Below are positions 33,901 to 46,963 of a DNA stretch of 64,000 bases, piece by piece. Numbering within the stretch: position 1 is the first letter of the stretch; the number at the start of each line of letters is the position of its first letter. The translations under genes were made by a program, and so were the position numbers. Below the pieces are notes generated by a model that saw nothing but the letters and a program-made list of their open reading frames with translations, was not told the origin of the DNA and ran no database searches. The DNA is from Petrosia ficiformis (lineage: Eukaryota > Porifera > Demospongiae > Haplosclerida > Petrosiidae): positions 1,201,001 through 1,265,000 of the forward strand of contig OX345643.1 of assembly GCA_947044365.1 (NCBI GenBank). Direction: 5' to 3'.

Positions 33901-36900
33901 GGTGTAGTGATAAATGCTGTAACTATATATGATAATACAGTTAGCGTGCATGCACAATAAATGGTACACTATAAGCCAGTCTATAACTTCCAATATAACC
34001 ATGAAATATAATGCCAAAACAAAGGAAAATGTTACAAAATAATTGTATAATATAGTGTGTAGGAGGTATATATATGTTAGGATGTAACACAGTATTGTAG
34101 CTATATTACCCTAACAAACTAGTAAATAATTATACAAACCACAGAATACTCATGCTTTGAGTAAGTAACTGGAAACAATTTGTAACATGAAGATGATGAG
34201 TATAAGTTTACTAAATAAGGAATTGATAACTTACATAGTCATTATCTGTTAATTGTTGACTGTTTCCTGCAGTAGCTATAGTAACAGCATGCATAGTCAT
34301 GTCTCTCTGAACATGTACACCAACATCTGAGTGAGCATTATTTGTAGCTATTCCAGGCTCATTATAAATGACACCAGGTGTGTGTAAAACTCTTACTATG
34401 TGTTCATTCAACCCAACTGCCTCAGAGTCATTATTTATATTTTGAACTAAAGAGGGACACACAAAAATACACTACAAATGACTTCATATATATCAGTGTA
34501 GGTACTTTAGTAAACACCAAAATACAAAGTATAATTATATACATCTATATAATTATTATACTTATGGTAGTTTGTGATAAGTTACTATCCCAAACTACTT
34601 TTCTGGCTATTTATAACTCTATCAGCATTATGAACATTATTACCTTCATATGCTGGATTGATCAAAGGTATATCCAAAACTGGTTTTTTTTCAAGAGGTG
34701 ATGTATTAATACTCTGATACAAAGGATTACTATTTCCAGTACTGTTAACATCTAATGATGATTCTACAATAGCATTATCTTTCTTTCTCTTTCTCATTTT
34801 CATAACTAAGTACACACCAATCATCAAAATAATCAATATTATCACTATAACAACAAATGCTATCACACCAGATATTATATATGTTGGCATTACGCCACCT
34901 TCTTCAGCTTGATTTGTGCCTGTTATGAATAATAAAAATATAACTATTACTCAAATGATAGAATGGTATATAATTAATTAATAATAATAATGAAAGGATA
35001 AAATATGCGATATTAGCAAACTTTGTATTCCTTACATAAATGGATGGTATTAGAACTTTTACACTGCAAAAACAAAATAGTTAAAATAACTATTAATTAT
35101 TGGTTGGCAAGGATTTATCAATTAGTTGGTTATGCAGTATACATACATCTAATGCCAACTAATTTGTACCAACTATATTCCAATTATGATTGAAGCACAA
35201 AGCATTTAGGGTGCTGTCTACTCGTATTTCATGTCAAAGATTTAGTATAATTTATACTAAAGTACATGTTATCACTGCAAAAACAAAATAGTTAAAATAA
35301 CTAATTTAATGGTTAGTACAGTTGCAAGGATTTAACAATTAGTTTGTTACTCATGATAAATACATATAATACCATAGATACTTTGTACTAATTATAATCA
35401 ACAACAATTGAAGCTATACAATTTTAAGGTGCTGTCTACTCGTATTTCATGTCAAAGATTTAGTATAATTTATACTAAAGTACATGTAAATGTATCTGGG
35501 CATGAAAAGGATTTGTAAACCTGTAAACACATAATTTAATTTATATCTTTCAATACATGGTACACACTATGTTGTAGTAACATACATGAATGAAGCCACA
35601 ACATCCTCTATGACAATTGACAATCTAAATTTAAACTCATGCTATTCCTTGCAACTGTATTAACCAATAAAATGGTTATTTTAACGATTTAGTTTTTGCA
35701 GTGATTGTATTGGGCCATCTGAAGGGTTTGTAAACCCACAAACACATAATCTTATTTAATACTTTTTGCACATTATGTCGTAGTAACACCATGCATGTAG
35801 CCACAACATCCTCTATGACAATTGACAATTGACAAACTAAATTGAAACTCATGCTATTCCTTGCAACTGTAACCAATAAAATGGTTATTTTAACGATTTA
35901 ATTTTTGCAGTGATACTACTTGTGTACGAGCACTATATATACATGTATATATATATATATAATTATATACTGTTTATAAATTATGCATTAGAATCTCCAA
36001 AACATGATTTGGTTATACAATCATTTCAAATTTCATTTTATAAATTTGAGGGTAGTTTAGTTTGTTGCTTAGTAAGCTGATAACTAATATTAATTGTCAG
36101 CCATTTTTAGTTTATCTTCTCTATATGTACGGAGAACGCTATTGTACTTTCAGTTTGTGTACAAATAATTCTTTCTATTGTAAATACAAAAGTTCCTAAC
36201 ATACAGGAATGCAATAAAATATTATCTTTTGAAAGTATTTATTATCATAACCTGGTCTACATTTCAGGATTAAAATACATCAGTAAAATAACGAATGATA
36301 CATAAGCTACATAATTATATATAAAATTATAGGAATAAAACTTGTATAACCAAAATAATTATTTGAATTAACAAATCACTTTGAGTTATATATGTATAAG
36401 ACTAACCAATTACTACAGACACAAGTGGATAGCGATTTCGATTATTCAACCTTCCATTCGCGTTGTAATTTGGTGGTCCACTGAACTCTTGAAAATACAA
36501 TCTCAAGTCACTGTCCATCACAACAGGCTGAAATATACCTAACGCATCTCCATTTTGAACTTGTATTGGTTGAGAGAGATTATACCACCTTAGGTTAGCA
36601 GTTGAAGGATCATTAGCATCATTATATACAAGTGAATAGGATGTTTGTTCATATTCTCCTTTATCTGATAGTCTCCAGAAACGAATTTCTGGTAATTTTG
36701 TTCCGTTATGGTCTTCAGCTCCAATTAATATATGTGTGATATTACCATTACATGTGAAACCAATGTCTGGAAAGGATCCATTATTGCTATCATTATATCC
36801 TCCCACTATTGTGATCTCTCTTGCTTGTATTGTGATTTCATCTGAAGATATAAATCCACTGATACACTGAGGAGAATCTAAAAGGAGTGTGATACTCTAA

Positions 36901-37587
36901 AGACAAGTAATATCATAAGTATATAACATACTTGATTCTGGATGAATGAGTGGTCTCCTATCCATTCTTCTTGTGGGTTGTGGAAGTGAAAACATATTGT
37001 CATTGTCATCAATTTTATAAATATCCTGACCACTATAATCCTGATAATAAATTCTAACTACACTCTCATTGTTGTTTGGCTGATATATTCCCAACACTTG
37101 ATCAGCAGTGAATTGAAGAGGAGTTGATAAAGTAAATTGATAAACTCCATCAGTACTGAAATTAGACGGACCAAGTATAATTTCTACTGAACTATCAACA
37201 ACACGAGTATAAGTTGTTTCACTAGTCTTACTCCATAACCAGATAGTAGGATATTCAACTCTACTATCAGTTTCAGTCCTAACATCCACACCTAAGAGAA
37301 AACCAGTAATAGTTCCAGAACAAGTGAACTCCAGACTAGGCATAATTGAATGTCTGTCCATTCGAAGTCGACTATGATCGCCTTTACCATCTCCTCCTAT
37401 TTGTTGAGCTTTTTGTACCAGTAAATCATAATCCATGAATCCTTTGGTACATGATTCTACTACAATATAACATAAAAATTAAAGTTAAACATTGTTCAAA
37501 TGTTAAACTAGTCATGTGCTACTGACCTGACAGAATCCATGACCAGCCACTGATAGTAAACCACAAAAAGAAAACGAATCCGTTCAT
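30976..37587 (-). CDS. Gene E: receptor tyrosine kinase with a frameshifting deletion
   Basis: Exons: signal peptide 37527-37587 ([10 protein letters not shown]), D1 36932-37459, D2 36407-36877, transmembrane 34644-34919, juxtamembrane 34235-34446, short exons 33464-33526 and 33274-33345, pre-kinase exon 33047-33149, kinase 32611-32824, 32487-32554, 32242-32395, 31845-31937, 31335-31448, 31194-31279, 30976-31138. No linker exon: where gene C has one, E has a deletion and CACTGC-type elements. The pre-kinase exon is 103 nt instead of 140; the missing 37 nt, bounded by AAG microhomology, shift the frame and give a stop right after WTPRRNTEK. The kinase exons are otherwise clean ([20 protein letters not shown]), so the break is recent or a sequence error. 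If real, the product is a membrane receptor without kinase. Confidence 0.75.
35062..35912. mobile_element. Nested/tandem CACTGC MITEs
   Basis: Two left ends (CACTGCAAAAACAAAATAG at 35062 and 35273) are followed by two right ends (TTTTTGCAGTG ending 35703 and 35912). About 210 bp are duplicated at each side, including CTGTCTACTCGTATTTCATG twice and CCACAACATCCTCTATGACA twice. They occupy the position of the missing linker exon of gene E. Confidence 0.75.
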
Positions 37588-37831
37588 CTCTTCATCTGCA
37601 TATGTTGCACCCAGGGCATACACTGCCAAAATTGTGATTTGAGTTTCTGTATATTGCTCTAAAAATAAACCATATATAGCAACAATTGTCCAGCAAACAA
37701 CTTTGTATGGTTTCAGTATTCCGTTGTTATGGGATGACCAATCAGATCATTACAGACACATGGTTGTATGAATACTGCCCACTGAAGAAGTGTAGTAAGT
37801 TTTGGTATTTGGTGAGCTGTTACATGCTATT

Positions 37832-39234
37832 ATGCCTCCTAAAACAAAAGGAAAGCTTCAATTAGAAGTTGCTAGGTCTGCAAAGAAGGTTAAACAGGAT
37901 GAATGTTCTGAAACTAAAGAGAAAGATCATGATGAGAGAATGGATGTGAGTGAAGAGAGAAGTGAGGAGTACTCCAGTGATGATCCCATTTTTGACCCTG
38001 ATGCATCCTTGACAGGAGAAGATAGAGCTCTCACAGGGCAAATCATTGAGGAATAGGTTAGTTTGCTCCCTCGAGATGACTTGATGTCACTTTCACTAAC
38101 TCTTCACCATGTTATTGTTGACATCTATGGAGTAAAGAAGATTACAGCTGCAGACACAATTGCAAAGGTGATTGGGAAATGTGACTGCGCTGTACATAAG
38201 TGGAGAAAAGTGTTTTACGAAAATGCTGGCAGTTTTCCTGACAGTGAACAGGGTCATTATCAGAGGGAAGGAGTTCTTTGGTGTGATGAGAAACTAGCTC
38301 ATAATTATGTAAGAAGAAATGCTGTTGTGAAGGGTAAACCGAACATGACATCATTAAGCTTCACACGTTGGGTGAATAATGAACTCCTTCCAAACAACAT
38401 TTTGGAACCAGGATTTCCACGACACATTGGTGTTGAGACGGGATGTAAATTCTTGCATGAACTTGGTTTTGAAGTTCTAGATAAGAAAAAAGATGGCCAT
38501 GAAAGAGAAGATGTTGTGGAATACTGAGGGAAGTGTTTATGTTTTCTTATTGCTGGTGGATTTCTTTCAAAAGATGATGCACCTACTGATGAGGCGAAGA
38601 AAGCCTTTCCTAACAATATTCAATTTCCTCCTCCCGAGTGTCAGTCCAAACATTTTTTCATTCTCCATGATGAATTCACTTTCATAAAAATGATGATGAA
38701 TCTTTACAATGGGGGACCAATGAGTCTCAATTAATCAAAGAGTCAAGGATCTGGCATAATGGTGTCTGATTTATTTAGGCGTATCAGGCTGCAAAGCTAA
38801 ATAATGCTAATGTTTGAATGGGAGCACGACAACTGCTGGAGTATGGTGAAGCAAAGGACGGTTGCTGGACATCTGCAAAGTTTATGAAGCAAATAAAATT
38901 GGTAGTCCAGGTTGCAGAAGCTAAGTACCCAAGTTGAATACTGGGAACTGTAGTGTCTACAAGAGAGAACGACTATAGACTGTTCTGGATGTTTGATCAA
39001 AGCAGTTGTCATGCAGCTTTTAGTGATGACTCACCAAATTTATCAAGGATGCATATGAATGCTAAGCCAGGTGGTAAACAGCTTTTGATGCAGGACAATG
39101 TGTGGAATGGACATCCACAATCTCTGAAGAAGCGCATTATAGTGCATGCACATGAGCAATGGATTCCCAAAGGTTTGATTGAAGTTTTAACAGAAAGAGG
39201 TCATTATAATCCCAAAATGGAACTAACAGTTTAA
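37832..39234 (+). pseudogene. Broken DDE-type transposase
   Basis: The only clear plus-strand gene remnant besides small frames. It starts MPPKTKGKLQ with an acidic/basic N-terminus (to about 38053), has an in-frame stop, resumes at 38063-38524 ending GHEREDVVEY, then shifts frame several times, with FEWEHDNCWS near 38815 and a late block FWMFDQSSCHAAFSDD at about 38980-39030 followed by MNAKPGGKQLLMQDNVWNG. Blocks of this kind (GHER-DVVEYR, FDQSS-H, PGGKQ) occur in a family of eukaryotic DDE transposases, so the FD and following acidic positions are candidate catalytic residues. I do not name the superfamily. It is non-functional here. A 27-bp receptor fragment interrupts it at 38936-38962. 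Confidence 0.75.
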
Positions 39235-39294
39235 TACTACTACTTATAGTTTCACTGAAACTATATAGTAGTAGAATTGTACATACTGTTAGTT

Positions 39295-39560
39295 CTAACA
39301 TCTATAATTATAATATCTAAGAGAAAACCAGTAATAGTTCCAGAACAAGTAAACTCTAAGAGACATGCAGTCGTTCCTTAGTTGCTTAACACAAGGTAAC
39401 CATGTGCTTTATGACATCAGAATCAGTAGGATTGTGTGTACCAGTACATTATAATCTATGAACCCTTTGATTCTCTGGTCAGTATAAAACTGTTTGTGCA
39501 TGATCATTACTGACTTGATAAAATCCAACTACATCATAGCTATTATAATGTACACAAAAA
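39295..39560 (-). pseudogene. Relict D1 and signal-peptide exons downstream of gene F
   Basis: 39295-39365 matches the D1 segment around CTAAGAGAAAACCAGTAATA; 39440-39480 matches the D1 start; about 39505-39560 matches a signal-peptide exon including ACAAAATTAATTGC. Together they are the 5' end of a lost receptor gene. Confidence 0.6.
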
Positions 39561-39703
39561 ACAAAATTAATTGCTGAAATGATAATTCTCTGCTTTGGAG
39601 AAAATAAGTGCAAAATAATGAAAATACACATGCTCTGTCTAAAATGACATTCTATTTTACAACACATAATTGCAATGATTATTAGAACTGCTTGGTATAT
39701 TGT

Positions 39704-42700
39704 TTATCCCATGTATACTGTTTGTAGTTCAGAGTACAGTTTGTGAGCTGTATCAAGTTGAGCTCCAAGACAAGTGTCTGTCTCCGTTTGGAGTAGTTTA
39801 AAATCAGCTTGAGAAAGATCAGAAACCAGATCAACAAATGTAGGACGAGATAATGTCTCTGGATGCCTGTGAATGAGGTTGATTATGTATTATAATTATA
39901 TGTAGTTTAATCTCACCAGCATTGTATCATCATTTCATATACTGGTCGAGGACAACCAGGAGGAGGAGGAAGACGATATCCTGATTCCACAAGACGCATG
40001 CACTACAAAAACATTATTCTCTAAAATAGAATCTGAATTACAGGGTGTACCTCTTGATTGCTCTTTTCTTCAAATGGTTTATGTCCCAAACTCCATATCT
40101 CATACAGTACTACTCCAAAACTCCACACATCACTTGAAGTTGAATACTTCTTAAAGTTTAAGGCCTTGTAAAAAAAAAAAGTCTAAATAATAATATGTAT
40201 GGTAGAGGAAAATGTTTATTCAGTATGATAATTATTTCACTACTCACTAAACAAATGCATTATGATGTTTATGTCATATAGCTGAACACATGGTATATCA
40301 CCCCTGACACTAAAAAAAATCAGCTATATCTTCGTGCAGAACAGAATAACTAATGTACTCTAGAGTTGCTTTTGAAGGATAATTATTGCATTGAATATAA
40401 TAATAAAATTATATTATTATATACTACCGATAGTGAATTTAACAGGTTGCTTCATATCTGTTGATGTGATTTACAAATGGAAGCTTGCCATATATCTTTT
40501 CTCAAAAACCAAACACAGTTGCAATACTTCCTTACAAAATTACCTACCTCTAGAGCAGTCCACTTAATTGGTATCTTTTTTGCACGGGACATGTAGTAAT
40601 TCTCATTTTGTAAATCTCTTGACATTCCAAAATCTGCTATCTTTGAAAAACATAATTATATTATACTTTAGAAGCCATATAGATCAAAGTTACCACTTTA
40701 ACAATATATCATTACATAATTACATTAGGTTTAAAGAATAAAAAAAAATATTTTAAAAATGAAAGAGTATGTAGGGATATATATCAAAACCGAAAAAGCA
40801 CAGAAATAAGATGGCTTTGGCAACAAAATAAAATACAACTTCCACATAACAACCGTACATAAGTATCGCTTCTTTGTGTTTTGCCTTTACTCTAGCTGTG
40901 TATACTTATGTAGGGTTGTTAACTTGTTATGTGGAAGTGGTATTTCATTTTGTTGCTAAAGCCATCTTGTTCCTGTGCTTTTTTGGTTTAGATATATATC
41001 ACTATATACTCTTTCATTTTTAAAAATGTTTTTATTATGGCCCGTAGGGCCATCCCTATGATTGCTTTCCCACGGGTTCGAACTATATATATATATATAT
41101 ATTTATTTTTTTTTCTAGTGTCCACTTGAGTGAGTATGCGTTGTATACGTTGTATACGTAGTTAAGGAAGTTGCGTCATTCCCGGGGGCTCGATCAATTA
41201 ATGGGTGTGGCACGTAAAAGAACGCGCGCTCGAGCTCTACACGAGTCTACAGACCAGCAGAAAGAAAGCTGCCTGTAGCTAAGTAGAAACTGGAACTAGT
41301 AGCTAGCTATTCTGCCTGAAATATATTCCTAAAGCTCTATAAGGTCCTTTGAAAGGTCAGGAGAGTAGATAATCAAAATAATAACTATAATAAGCTGATG
41401 TGTTTTAGGCATGATAATTTAGCCATGATTACTGAATGCTGGACACCACAAAGCAGTCATAGGGATACTTTTGTCTTCACTTAAATTTGTAAAGCGGGAT
41501 GTTTTTTTTTCTCTATATACACTTGTTATTCTTGTTTCAATTCTATTTTTAAATAATTCAGGTACATTTTTTATCAAATACGTGATGACTATTCTGTTTT
41601 ATTTACAGTATTGATATTTTCTGCAGGAATGGTGTCCAGGAGACAGTACTCGAAATTTACTGAACTATAGGATATTATTATAGTTATAGTTTGTGTATAT
41701 TATAGTAATAAAACTTATCTCAAGGATCCCTTAAAATCAGAACTCCACTGACAGTTCACCGAGGGAGTACTGAGTTATATCCTTCAATAACAGTAGCTTC
41801 TCAGCAGCTCTCAATAACACGTGGTTATCTACCGGAATTGATCTATTTATAGCCATTGCAGTTATTACAGAAAACATTATTAATGTACTATTATGGGGTT
41901 ACAAATGGCGTCAAATAGAGTGGTTGCTGTAGTGGCTGAAAGTATTCGTTGTCTAGGTCAAGAAACAGAACAGTACGAATTTAACTTTGTATTTGTGCTA
42001 AAACTACTTTAATACCGCGAGAAACGTAGAAATCTATTTTTATGAAAAAGAAAGTTAATAATTATTCAGTCAGTATGAAGATTTTGCCAGTTTTGCTACT
42101 ACTTTAACGAAGATCTCTGGGCATCTAAAAGGTATTGGTAGTGATAAAAATACTCAGTATTATAAGTTACATGTATACTTTAACTTATATGTATATATTA
42201 CCAGAGATTTCAGCTTACCACTTGCAATTGAAATGTATATGGTGGCCATTTTTTTAGGACCATCCCTACATAGAGAGTACTACTGTACTCTCTGATATAA
42301 TATCAATAACCTAATGGCATTGTGGATATCGAGGCAGTCACTTTTTTCTATGTAGTGTATACAAATCATAGCATAGGCATGCTTGTGTTGTCATAGTACA
42401 CATACTTAATTATACTCATATGACCTAGGACATTTTTTGCATATGTAATATACGCATGCTATAATTACATCATAATTGTTATTTAAAAATTTTTATCTTA
42501 CTTTACATATCTCATTATCTGCTACTAGTATATTTCTAGCAGCCAGATCTCTGTGTATAAAATTTTTCTGAGACAAGTATTCCATACCAGAAGCAATCTG
42601 ACGACAGAAACTGAGTAGAATACTGGGAACTGTAGTGTCTACAAGTTCTCCTGGACTAATAGATGAATTATGGCAATGAGAGTGTTGTTTACTAACATTA

Positions 42701-45357
42701 TAAACACACTGATATTCATGGTACCAGTAATAGCAGTTATACTCACATTGGCATCATTTTTTGTAGATATCCTCTCAAATCTCCATTTGATATAAGTTCT
42801 AGAACAATCATTGTCTGAGTGAAATTGTAAAATATAAGGGCTATGCAATTTTAATAACTTCACTCACTGGTTCTCCAACAGTTACTACTCCATATAGTTT
42901 CACAACATTAGGATGATGAAACTGACCATTAATGGCTGCCTCTTGTAAGAATTTAACTTTCTCTTCTTCTACAGCAGAGTCTTTCAATGTTTTGATAGCT
43001 ACATCTCTAGTTCCACTAGGAGAATTCCACACACCTGCATTAACTGTACCAAACTCACCTGATCCAAGATGTCCAGCGATTCTATGGTAGGTATAGACAC
43101 AATACATTACCATATAGTATTACACAACATGTAGTTCATTAGCCTAAAATACTCAATTCTAATGTAAGAATATACAAACAATCCTCTCAAATGCAACAGA
43201 AAGTATAATAAAAATAAACAAATGTGCTCTTTATACTAGAGATAAAGTTAGAAATGCACTTGTCATCTAAGTAGTAGGTTGAGCCCAAGAAATAAATTTA
43301 CTAACTGAATCTGTTGACGTAGTATTTCTCGGTATTTCTTTTGTGCCAGCTGCTGATATAAGACAGTGGTATCTTCACTTGGTGTCCAGTACATTTTCTC
43401 TTCTGTAAAGAAATAATCATCATCTGGTTTTTCTTGTGAAACATACTGTGATAATGAAAGAAATACATCATGATAATCATCAATGAGTCAAATTTGAAAA
43501 TGCAACTTTGACACTTGAGTTTTCATTGACGTGCATAAATATTGGCAAATGACTCTTCATATTGTTTCACCTGCATATCAAACAGATGTCCATACATATT
43601 CTCCTGCATCTCATAATGACTTTCAATCTGTTGTCTTTGAGCCTGTAATAACAAACATGCAGTCAAGCTCTGTGTTTATCACAGAGCTATAATATGCTTT
43701 CATGTGTGTATGTATGTATACATGTATGTATTACTATCAGCATTCTATCTAGTTCAACTTACACTAGTAGGTACACATATTCCCCATTGTATAATATTAT
43801 AATTACTCGACTGCGCAATTGTTTCCTATAAGAATATAACATTAACAAATCATTGAGCTATGTTATGCATGTGTGATCTGTTGTTGAAATAATCCTTGGA
43901 ATAAAGTGGGAAGACCAAATTTATGGTATCATATTTCAGTAACATATATCTGTGCATTCTATAATAATTCAAGGACTGACAAACCCACAAAACAGTAATA
44001 TACCAAGGCTAACATGAAACACTCTCAAAATGTGTTTCAGGAGCAGATACAAATTACAGAAATGAAACATATTTCATGTTTAGTAGTGGAGTATGCCCAA
44101 TTTTTAATGCATTCTCATATATTAACAATTTCAGTTGATTTTCGATTAGTCCACTATGGTTGTTTAAGTGATTTACAGCCTCCAAGATTCCTCAGACACT
44201 GCAACTATTGCGATAGAGCTAGGTGTTGACTGTCATATTTCAGACATTGGAAGTTATAGGAGGTATATATATAGGAGGTATATATATGTCAGGATATAAG
44301 GACAGTATTGTAGCTATATTACCCTAACAAACTAGTATAATACTTATACAAACCACAGAATACTCATGTTTTGAGTAGGTTAACTGGAAACAATTTGTAA
44401 CATGAATAATTATGATGAGTAAAGTTTACTAAATAAGGAAATGATAACTTACATAGTCATTATTTGTTGATTGTTGACCGTTTCCTGCAGTAGCTATAGT
44501 AACAACATGCATAGTCATGTCTCCCTGAACAGGTACACCAACATCTGAGTGAGTAGCTATTCCAGGCTCATTATAAATGACACCAGGCGTGTGTAAAACT
44601 CTTACTATGTGTCTATTCAACACAACTGCCTCAGAGTCATTATTTTTATTGTGAACTAAAGAGGGACACACAAAAATATACTACAAATGATTTTATATAT
44701 ACCAGTGTAGGTACTTTAGTAAACACCAAAATACAAAGTATAATTATATACATCTATATAAATATTATACTTATGGTAGTTTGTTGATAAGTTACTATCC
44801 CAAACGTGTTTGGTTATTTTTCTGGCTATTTGTTAACTCTATCAGCATTATGAACATTATTACCTTCATATGCTGGATTGATCAAAGGTATATCCAAAAC
44901 TGGTTTTTTTTCAAGAGGTGATGTATTAATACTCTGATACATAGGATTACTATTTCCAGTACCGTTAACATCTAATGATGATTCTACAATAGCACTATCT
45001 TTCTTTCTCTTTCTCATTTTCATTACTAAGTACACACCAATCATCAATATACTTATCAATATGACTAGGATCACAAATGATATCACACCAGATATTATAT
45101 CCGTGGGCATTACACCATCTTTATCTGTATTATCTGTTATGAATAATAAAAATACAACTATTACTCAAATGATAGAAAGACAATATGGGTATATAATAAT
45201 GAAAGGATAAAATATGCGATATTAGCATTCCTTATGTAAATGGTGGTAATAACACTTTTACCTGTTGTTGAATTTGTGGAAACATTCATAGCGTCAGCTG
45301 CAGAACTCTCGTTATAGATAGAAGTCGTGCTACTAGAACTCGATTCTGCGGCTTCGC
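39704..45357 (-). CDS. Gene F: receptor tyrosine kinase lacking signal peptide and ectodomain
   Basis: Exons: linker 45262-45357, transmembrane 44864-45133, juxtamembrane 44453-44655, short exons 43763-43825 and 43571-43642, pre-kinase 43306-43445, kinase 42868-43081, 42747-42814, 42502-42655, 40548-40640, 40051-40164, 39917-40002, 39704-39866. They join into an open 578-codon frame, so everything present is intact. No D1, D2 or signal peptide was found between here and gene H. The linker acceptor is phase 1 and could receive an ectodomain from H. Glycine loop [17 protein letters not shown] and DFGMSRD are kept, but the APE motif reads ALE (WTALE), losing the conserved proline. The third kinase intron (42502 to 40640) carries a transposon. 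Introns are nearly identical to those of gene E, so E and F are recent duplicates. Confidence 0.78.
40735..42295 (-). mobile_element. Non-coding DNA transposon, copy 2
   Basis: Inverse-orientation relative of 6089-7313, lying in a kinase intron of gene F. The fold-back at 40755-41028 has arms with TATGTAGGGAT, AAAGCACAG and CAACAAAAT. The other terminus reads CCATCCCTACATAGAGAGTA. An unrelated piece (41038-41340, with a (TA)n run and CGTTGTATACGTTGTATACG) may be nested inside; GGCCCATAGGCCCATCCC-like sequence also occurs at 16960. Confidence 0.68.
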
Positions 45358-46963
45358 CTATATAGTATATAGATCCACTCCTACTTTTAAAAAATTATGG
45401 GGTCTATCGTAATAAATTTGCTATACTAAATCTACCGGATCATCATCATAATTATGTCATAGTAACGGAAACAGCAATACAGTGTACCAGTGGTGTAATA
45501 TTATCATTGTAGTTCCTGTAAAAAGACAAGATGTTATTTACTCATTTCAGAGTAATACAATAACATCTATTGTACCTAAATTACTAGGGATTTTCCATTC
45601 TTTATTTTGGCATGTACTTTATAAACTAGTCAATATAGATCAATATCAAAAGAAGAAATAAATTACTATACTTGTAAACATTACCTAGCAATGAGTAATT
45701 GATTGATATAGTCTCAGGAGCATGTTATTACATTGAAACTAACACAATCAAATCAGGGTTAAAATAACTCATTGATTTTTACAGTGATAGAATTGCCTGC
45801 ACAAATAATTATTGAAAGTATTTTCCTCATTTGGAAGTTCTCATACCAGTCTTGCTCCTTAAAATGCAGTTAAAAGTTTGATTAATATTGGCTATAACAG
45901 TGGCAGGGGCTCCAGCCCACCCCCACCCCCCATTTTTGCAAACATATACATTGTCACTAATGTGGCTTGCAGGGCAAGTTGTGCAACAATTTAACACATT
46001 TCTCTTGTGTCAATTATGTAAATAGAGCTTCTCTGGGGAACGTTTGTGAGGATTACTTTTTAGATTCTGTGCTTCGCAAAAGAGGGGCACATCCCCCTGG
46101 TAGCTGCGATGTAGCTGCCATTGTCATACCCCCAATCTTTGTCAGCCCCTCAGTTTGAATGTGTGGTCTCTGCCTCTTATAATTAGTCTCAAAAGGAAGA
46201 GCTTCTACTTTTCATCCACACATGCCTTTTCACATAAAGCTGATATGTTAAAGTGTCGACAACACCAATAATATTTTCTGCTTGTGTTGCGAAATGCATG
46301 TGATTTAATACCTACATTTTGAGGGTCAAATTTAGCTCTGTCCTCAGTGCCCATGCTAAATATACCTGATATGTTGAGAAGTTGCCACAGTAGTAATTAT
46401 ACACATATATAATTGTGCAATGATAATTATATGAAGCTCATACAAACCCACTATAACCTCTTATATAATTGGGGGCGGCAGTCTCCTAAATTCAAAATGA
46501 AATGTACATTCCTGCAGAGGTTGGGTAGCAATTAATACATTCTCCCCCCTTCTCTCTCTCTCAGGAGCCGTGGGTATTCAAAATAATCAATATTTGTACA
46601 CAAAGGCTTTATTACAGCATCATAGTAGCATATAGTTGGAACATAATGTGTATAGGTCAGTACTGATTGTAAGATCACTATCGCCTATATGCCATCATAG
46701 TAAATTTTTGTACAAATTAATACATGAACACTTTTAATACATGATTCTGAAGTGAAATAAACAAAGTATAGTGGTTTTATCAATAATTGAATTAGGTTTT
46801 CCATGGATAGACTACGTGTATAAAAAATAAGCACACTTATTTGTCATTGCATATAATATGAGTACATTCTGTCCACAATTAAAGAAGTTTTCTTATAGCT
46901 AATAATGTTATATATAGTTAACATTTATGTATGATAAAGCAATAACTGCTTGTGCTGTTAATC
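45358..46963. other. Spacer between genes H and F
   Basis: No ectodomain exon for gene F is found here. 45590-45690 resembles an intron of gene B (9710-9800), and 45730-45790 contains a CACTG-type MITE end, so the block is rearranged. The GC-richer stretch 45900-46150 (CCCACCCCCACCCCCC) holds a plus-strand frame at 45967-46158 without recognisable features. Confidence 0.45.

Noticed and set aside
45967..46158. Plus-strand frame MQGKLCNNLT...
   Set aside because: Short, no domain, no splice-compatible neighbours, in a rearranged spacer.
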